A stretch of DNA of 64,000 bases, taken from the NCBI GenBank assembly GCA_008711295.1, contig VUYV01000123.1, positions 1,265,733 to 1,329,732 of the forward strand, read 5' to 3'. Shown here piece by piece: positions 58,300 to 64,000 of the stretch (positions within the stretch are counted from its first letter, which is position 1; each line of letters opens with the position of its first letter). Position numbers and translations under genes: made by a program. This DNA comes from Anarhynchus alexandrinus (lineage: Eukaryota; Chordata; Aves; Charadriiformes; Charadriidae). The notes beneath the pieces were generated by a model. The model was not told the origin of the DNA and did not search any database. It was given only the letters and a program-made list of their open reading frames with translations.

Positions 58300-60060
58300 C
58301 ATCTACCATAAAAGCTTAAACATTTGTTTTGCCACAGTTTTGGTAATTCCAGCTTGCTGGACAGCTGTCAATACACAAGATACCATCAGATAGCACTGTG
58401 GGTGGACCACTGGGAGGTTATTCAGTTGATGTAAATGTCTTGCCAAAGTCCAATTATAATCTTTAGCTACTTGGGGAGCACCTTCTGGCTCTCAGTTTGC
58501 TAAACTGGTGCCATAGGCACTGTGAGTTTATTAGCTGAATTCCTTAAGCTGTCTATTCATGTCAATTGCAGCCTTTTGTAAGGATTCTGCATAAGCATCA
58601 ATCATTTGTGATTTTAATAGTTCAGTCCATCTAGTATTCTCAGTTACTGTCAAGGGAGAGTACTGTGTTATGGCACTGCCTAACTGGCAGAGCTTAGGGT
58701 ACTTTCTGACTTCGCAGTTGTTATTTTGAGGCATGTGTACTTCATTAGCTTTTGAGCAAACAAGTATTCTTCTTTCCAGGAAAGCTGATTGTGCACAATG
58801 TATTGTTCTTGATTTTGAAGGGATAATGCTGGCTTTGATTTTGCCAGCTGTTCCTTTCCTCTTAGATGGAGGTAGGAAGGATTTCCATGGAGACAAACAA
58901 TGTATGCTTTTGGACGACTGTTATAACACTACAGTTTTTATGGTTTCGTATATAAACTTTTTAGATATCTAGATTTTTTTTTCAGCAAATATAATTGTTT
59001 ACTTTTTTCTCACATTCAAGCCTTTAACTGAGAAGACTAGTTTCTTGTCTAATGCATCCATTTGTTGTTGGTAAGGGATTAGATTCAACGAAATAAGAGC
59101 AACTTTTTGTTTCCATTATTAATACCCTCATTAATGAATTCTTTTTCATTCATACAGCTGTTAGATTTGAGAGAAATAAGATGTAACCTGGGACAAAACA
59201 AAACAAAAATCTGTCCAGCAATCTCGTAAGATGTTATGCTGAAGAGATATTTGTGGGGACGTAATCTCAAAAGTCACTGAACCTGGCTGCTGAACTTGCA
59301 ACAACAACAATATCAGTGAGGGTCTGCTGATCCTCCTTTAAAGTTTATCTGACTGTTGTCATGACACAGACCCATGTGTGAAGCTGATAGTTCAGTACCT
59401 CAGATTTTTCAGGCTGGCACCCAGTAAAAATTGGCTGTCTTTATGTTAATTTGTCTTACATAGGATAATGAACTTCATGCTGAGAGGCAAGGAAGTGTGC
59501 CAGGAATATTAACAGCTATGGATCTTTCATGTTTAAGACAAGCAAGTTAAAAGCCATGCAATATGAAGCAATCTGCTGAGTGGTTTTGAACACCCCTGGT
59601 TAAAGGATGTAACCAGGATTAAAACAAAGCAGAATCAAATGTTAGTGAAAAAATGGTTCTACATATTTCTTTGATACCAAGGTGAAGATTAAGAACATTA
59701 CTTTTGTGAATATGAATGTTTAACCAGACCTTGAGGAAAGAGAGAAAGCAGCTATATCTTAGCCTACTTCCAAACCTTTGCATATATAAACATATATGCA
59801 CATATTTAAATAGCAAGCTCATTATTCCCAACTGTTCCACCTAAGGATCACCGACCTGCTTGGGTGTAGCTACAAATAAGCATGAACACTGTAATTATGC
59901 AGAACTTTACTCTTAGAGTTGATCCAAATTATGCTACATGGCCTTGAGTTTGCCTAATGTTATCATACTTCACTTTTGCTGGAAGCTGGCTTTTCCTCTG
60001 GTGCTCTGGTCAAAGACAGAGTTGAAGTCTATGACCCTTGGTTATAAGAACTCATAAATT
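58300..60060 (-). pseudogene. Decayed coding-like tract, possibly retroviral env
   Basis: Read on the minus strand, several stretches look like former protein-coding sequence in changing frames. Near 59915-59865 is a hydrophobic stretch (FCIITVFMLICSYTQAG) like a signal peptide. Near 59445-59365 is a frame ending LHTWVCVMTTVR. Near 59340-59270 is a frame with QQTLTDIVVVASSAARFSD. Near 59100-59010 is IPYQQQMDALDKKLVFSV. The 121-codon frame 58896-58531 follows, then a short frame near 58480-58330. A signal peptide followed by a long, frameshifted tract would fit an old env, but no diagnostic motif was seen, and no LTR follows. Identity is inference and the boundaries are rough. Chance is a real alternative for each piece. 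Confidence 0.3.
58531..58896 (-). pseudogene. 121-codon frame in the decayed tract
   Basis: The longest open piece of the tract. It has five cysteines (CAQS, VCSK, NCEV, LCQL type contexts) and a C-terminal helix-like segment (LLKSQMIDAYAESLQKAAID). The Met start lies inside the tract and is probably not a true start. I do not recognise the family with certainty and assign no function. Confidence 0.35.
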
Positions 60061-63000
60061 CATGCTGTGGTCTTTCCAAACCTCTAGGATGTGCAATCTT
60101 CCTTTCTGCATAATTTTAAATATAAACGTCCCTCAAAGCTACAGTTCCAGAGCTCTGCTGAAACTGAGTCATGTCTTAAATTGTTTCTGCTTTCTCTCAG
60201 CCTGTAGAAGTGACTGGTCTTCTAATACTAAAGCATTATCTGTCCTTAACATCTCACTTCAATAAATTGGAATACACTATAAGTTTATAACTTCTACACA
60301 CTGCTTAGGTAACCGTATGTGTCAACAAGAGACTGTCAAAACTGCTGTTTTAACAAATAATTATTTCAGGTTTTTTTTTTCTTTTATTCTTCATCCCCCT
60401 CCATCTCCTTAATTGCCCAAGAAGAGAGAATGATTTCAAGTGTCTTTTAAGGAAGAAGAGCACATGGCTTAATATGTTTCCAGTCTCTTGCTTTCTGAAA
60501 GAGAAAATTAGCAGGTATTGACTATTACTCTGTGCAGCATCAGCACAAAGTATGTATACCCAAAAGCATTAAATGTCTTTCTTCACATTTAAAAGGGATG
60601 CACTTTTTCCTTAAATGAAAATTATTTTACATATGAATACACTAATTTGCAACTGGCTATAATTTAAATGTTATCTTCTATCAGTTTTACCATAACATCA
60701 ATGCATAAGAAGAGCATTTCTGCACAAAATGAAATTACTTTTTTGCAGGCTGAAAATTGGCAGGCTTCATCCATAGAAGAAGCCTGCAGCACACATAAAA
60801 TATGTTTTCAATATGTAATAAAATATTTTGCAATGTTTTGATTACTGTTTTATTTCCAGTTCCTTACTGAATAATAAAATAATAAATTTGTCTTACTTTG
60901 GAGTTTGTCCTTTTGTTTTCTAATAATTCAGAAAGGTTCATCTGCAATTACTTGAAACAAACAACTTTTGACTGGTCATGCTGCTCTATTTTAACCTTCT
61001 ATTCTGATACATACAGTACAAAATTAATAAATCAGACAATGCAGGTGTAAAAAATCTGTTGTAATACACCTGAGTGTTATTTACAGAACTACCTTTCACT
61101 TAAAAAAAGGAAAAATCTTGCTAGATGACTATAATTTGCCAATTCAGCCATCTGTGCAGTTGACATTGAAATTGGGAGACCAGAATTTTTCTTATAATAT
61201 TTCTGAAAAGAAACTACCCTCATCTTTGTACATTACCTTCAGACTTCTTTCAGACACAAATTATCTGGGAAATACCTTTTTTCCTCCTTTCTTTCATGGA
61301 CTGGGAAGTTAAAAGCATTGCCCAGGAACAACTAATTGCCTGCCAGTCACAATACATTGTGATTGCAGTGTTTCAAGCTTAGAAAAACAAAAGTAACAAA
61401 ACAATAAAAAATCCCTGACTGTGTTTTAATAGAACAAATAATCATATTAAAGATCAAAAAGTTACAAAAGGAAGACAACATTTCAAAATGAATAATGTAT
61501 TAGCAAAAAAAAAAAAAAATCAAATCTTTCCGCTGCTTCTATGAAAAAGGTAGATATTTAGATGTATGGTTGGTTGGTTGATTGGTTGGTTGGTTGATTG
61601 GTTGGTTTAAAGCTAAAGAGCTTGGATGAACTTGAGTCTTGGATGACAGTGTCGCCTGTGCTGCATATTTGGAGAAAAATAAGCAGGATGAGTAATGACC
61701 ACTCAGATCTCGCTGTGTGCATGAATTCCTACATTACTGTACAATTAGTAATATAAGAATATGGACTTGCCTTGGTTGTGGTTTTAGACTGTCAAAGAAA
61801 CCAAGAAACCCAGGCTGTGATTTAATCACAACAAGACAAAAGGAAAATGCAGAGATATACTTTGTGGCCTGATAATGACTGGAGCAACAGAGTGACACTA
61901 AGTAATTTGAACAAATGGAACTATTTGTCCCAGAATAGGATAGGTCAATGATGACTAACTCCTTCAGTGCAAAAGATATTAGATCTGACATACCTTAGGT
62001 TGGATATTAATACATTTTGGAAAGTGTCAGGGAGATACTACAGATTAGGTAAATGGTCAGCACAGTTAATGTCATGTCTTCAAAGAAAAATGTGTGCAAA
62101 GATGCAAAGGGTTTTCTTTTTTTGAGTTTGTTGTTGTTGTTTTGAAACTCACTTATTCCTAAAGCTGTCAAACAGAATCAGTAGAAAGAATTACTAGCAA
62201 ATTGTGACTCTGGCCAGAAGGGTAAAAAACATGCTTTAACAAGCAGGATAGTCCAGGATAATTGCTATGAAAGGTAAGGAAGCTGGTACTAGGTGAGAGA
62301 ACAGGGAAACTTAAGTTCTGAAAGAAAGCTATCATTAGCTCGGGGACGTGCCAGATTCAGCAGAGTACCTGACTTAAAAGAGAAAAAATCGATTAAAAAA
62401 AAAACCAGCAGATAAAATTTGCTTATTCAACCCATTATCTTCTTCCCCAGCTCTCAAAATCTGTTGTATTTTCTGTTGTTCCAATTAATCCCTCTTACTG
62501 TGGTTCATTTCACTTCACAAAAAGAGAAAACCCAAATATGTAGGCATTTAATTTTGTGCATTAGGCAAGCTGTGACTACTCATTAATAAAGTCCAAGTCA
62601 TTAATAAATTTAAAGAGCACATATTATTTATAAATCTATCTGTATCTAAACCACTAAAACGAAATGGGAGCTAGTTTGATATAGGTCATGGTTTATCCCA
62701 CAATATTTTTCTAAGGTTTTTGATTAAAAACACAAAGACCATAAAACCAAAAACTACCCTAGAAATGTTAAGAGTAAATACATTGGAAATTTTGAGTTCA
62801 GCCAGGTTTTTTAAATTTTACTTATTCAGATATTAATTTGATGGTTGAATATAATACTATGTAAAAATAAAAAATATTTTTTATATCAAAATATAGCAAA
62901 AATGTCATTATATAGCAAAAATATCATTGATACAAATATGGTCACATATTCTTAACACATTATTTCTTAATAAATTTTCCTACCTAAAAAAATATTCACC

Positions 63001-63171
63001 CCCCCATTCCTGATCTGCAAGAGAATGAAAATTAAAAGTAATTTGCCAATGTCAGTAATTAAAAATATACCAAATTATTGCACTGTAATTGGTATACCAC
63101 ATTCACTCAATTACACTCATTCACAGAAAGAAAACAGAAAATGCTCTCTCCCATTTAAATGCTCTCTCTTA
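60061..63171. other. A+T-rich non-coding DNA
   Basis: About 3 kb with a (TTGG)n/(TTGA) run at 61568-61608 and a two-fold TATAGCAAAAAT(G/A)TCAT repeat at 62891-62931. No exon, LINE or LTR was recognised. Confidence 0.45.
61568..61608 (+). repeat. (TTGG)n microsatellite
   Basis: GGTTGGTTGGTTGATTGG-type units for about 40 bases. Confidence 0.9.
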
Positions 63172-63990
63172 CAGCGTGACCTGGACAGGCTGGAGAGTTG
63201 GGCAGAGAGAAACCTTATGAAATTCAACAAGAACAAATGTAGGGTACTACACCTGGGGAGGAATAACCCCATGCATCAGTACAGGTTGGGGGCTGACCTC
63301 CTGGAGAGCAGCTCTGCGGAAAGGGACCTGTTAGTCCTAGTGGACAAGAGGATGACCGTGAGCCAGCAATGTGCCCTGGTGGCCAAGAAGGCCATGGCAT
63401 GCTGGGGTGCATCACAAAGAGTGTGGCCAGCAGGTCGAGGGAGGTCATCCTCCCACTCTACTCTGCCCTGCTGAGGCCGCATCTGGAGTACTGTGTCCAG
63501 TTCTGGGCTCTCCGGTTCAAGAAGGATAGGAGAGGGTCCAGCAAAGGGCTACAAAGATGATTAGGAGCATCTCTCCTATGAGGAAAGACTGAGGCACTAG
63601 GGTCTTTTTAGTCTGGAGAAAAAATGATTGAGGGAGGATCTTATTAATGCTTACAAATACTTAAAAGGAGGGTGCCAGGGGGATGGGATCAGTCTTTTTT
63701 CAGTGCTGCCTGGTGATAGGACAAGATGGAACGGGCACAAGCTTGAACACAGGAAGTTCCATCTTAACATGAGGAGGAACGTCTTTACCTTGAGGGTAGT
63801 GGAGCACTGGAACAGGCTGCCCAGAGAGGTGGTGGAGTCTCCCACTCTGGAGACATTGAAAACCCGCCTGGACACTGTCCTGTGCAACTTTCTGTATGTG
63901 ACCCTGCTCTGGCGGGGGGCTTGGACTAGATGATCTCCAGAGGTCCCTTCCAACCCTGACCTTTCTCTGATTCTGTGATTCTGTGATTTC
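63172..63990 (+). mobile_element. CR1 LINE, ORF2 C-terminal third plus tail
   Basis: A 5'-truncated copy starting just after the FADD region (GTGACCTGGACAGGCTGGAG). It continues through [20 protein letters not shown] and [11 protein letters not shown] in one frame up to about 63390. A one-base change there shifts the frame. Small deletions near 63525 and 63565 remove bases that the 32640 copy has. The last coding frame (63628-63933) runs to [16 protein letters not shown], and three tail octamers end at about 63989. It is very close in wording to the 32640 copy, so the two are the same subfamily. Confidence 0.95.
63628..63933 (+). pseudogene. CR1 ORF2 C-terminal fragment, 101 codons
   Basis: Covers the end of ORF2 in one frame ([20 protein letters not shown] through [19 protein letters not shown]). 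Upstream frameshifts separate it from the rest, so it cannot be translated as part of a working ORF2. Confidence 0.8.
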
Positions 63991-64000
63991 ATTTTGGTAT

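Noticed and set aside
1..64000. CRISPR arrays, tRNA/rRNA genes, operons, bacterial mobile elements
   Set aside because: None seen. The sequence is vertebrate nuclear DNA, and the regular repeats present are microsatellites or CR1 tails.

Overview
This is vertebrate nuclear DNA, most probably from a bird. The best evidence is the repeat content. There are about fifteen copies or fragments of CR1, the main avian LINE, several with the typical 3' tail of ATTCTATG/ATTCTGTG octamers. There are also several LTRs that resemble avian ERVK- and ERVL-type elements. The sequence is A+T-rich. I found no host protein-coding exon with convincing coding features, and no tRNA, rRNA, CRISPR or bacterial-type feature. 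The window reads as a gene-poor intergenic or long intronic stretch. The species cannot be fixed from the sequence alone.

Layout. Positions 1-171 are the 3' end of an ERVK-type LTR. Positions 172-13,000 are mostly unannotatable A+T-rich DNA holding one solo LTR (2799-3351, with a 5-bp target-site duplication), a short CR1 tail (4287-4684) and a possible retroviral remnant (about 9590-10232). Positions 12,976-17,222 hold an eroded CR1 tail, a TGTTAG...CTAACA LTR with a TATA box and poly(A) signal (13631-14552) and a nearly full ERVK LTR (16487-17222). Positions 22,373-24,260 are a long minus-strand CR1, and 26,364-26,881 a shortened ERVK LTR. From 30,520 to 35,504 lie three CR1 copies: one has lost its whole reverse-transcriptase (RT) region, and one keeps the longest CR1 frame in the window. 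Between them is a 100-bp miniature LTR-like element (34865-34964). From 41,004 to 44,680 are two more CR1 copies with an SGNH-hydrolase-like ORF1 remnant between them. Positions 46,992-47,640 are a solo LTR with a 5-bp duplication, followed by a 456-base assembly gap that cuts another CR1. A (AGAAG)n array of about 265 bp (50124-50388) abuts the tail of a CR1. An A+T-only block of about 400 bp lies at 54,030-54,435, next to the 5' part of an ERVL-type LTR (54541-54800). A decayed minus-strand coding-like tract, possibly retroviral env, lies around 58,300-60,060. The window ends with a plus-strand CR1 (63172-63990).

The recognisable content is a record of retrotransposon insertion and decay, not a working gene system. 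CR1 copies are 5'-truncated and carry frameshifts, stops, catalytic-site changes or internal deletions. The LTRs look solitary, because no primer-binding site, polypurine tract or paired LTR could be seen beside them. I did not find a new functional system. The observations most worth checking are the miniature LTR-like element, the LTRs with exact target-site duplications, the SGNH-like ORF1 remnant, the env-like tract and the purine-only mirror repeat at a CR1 tail.
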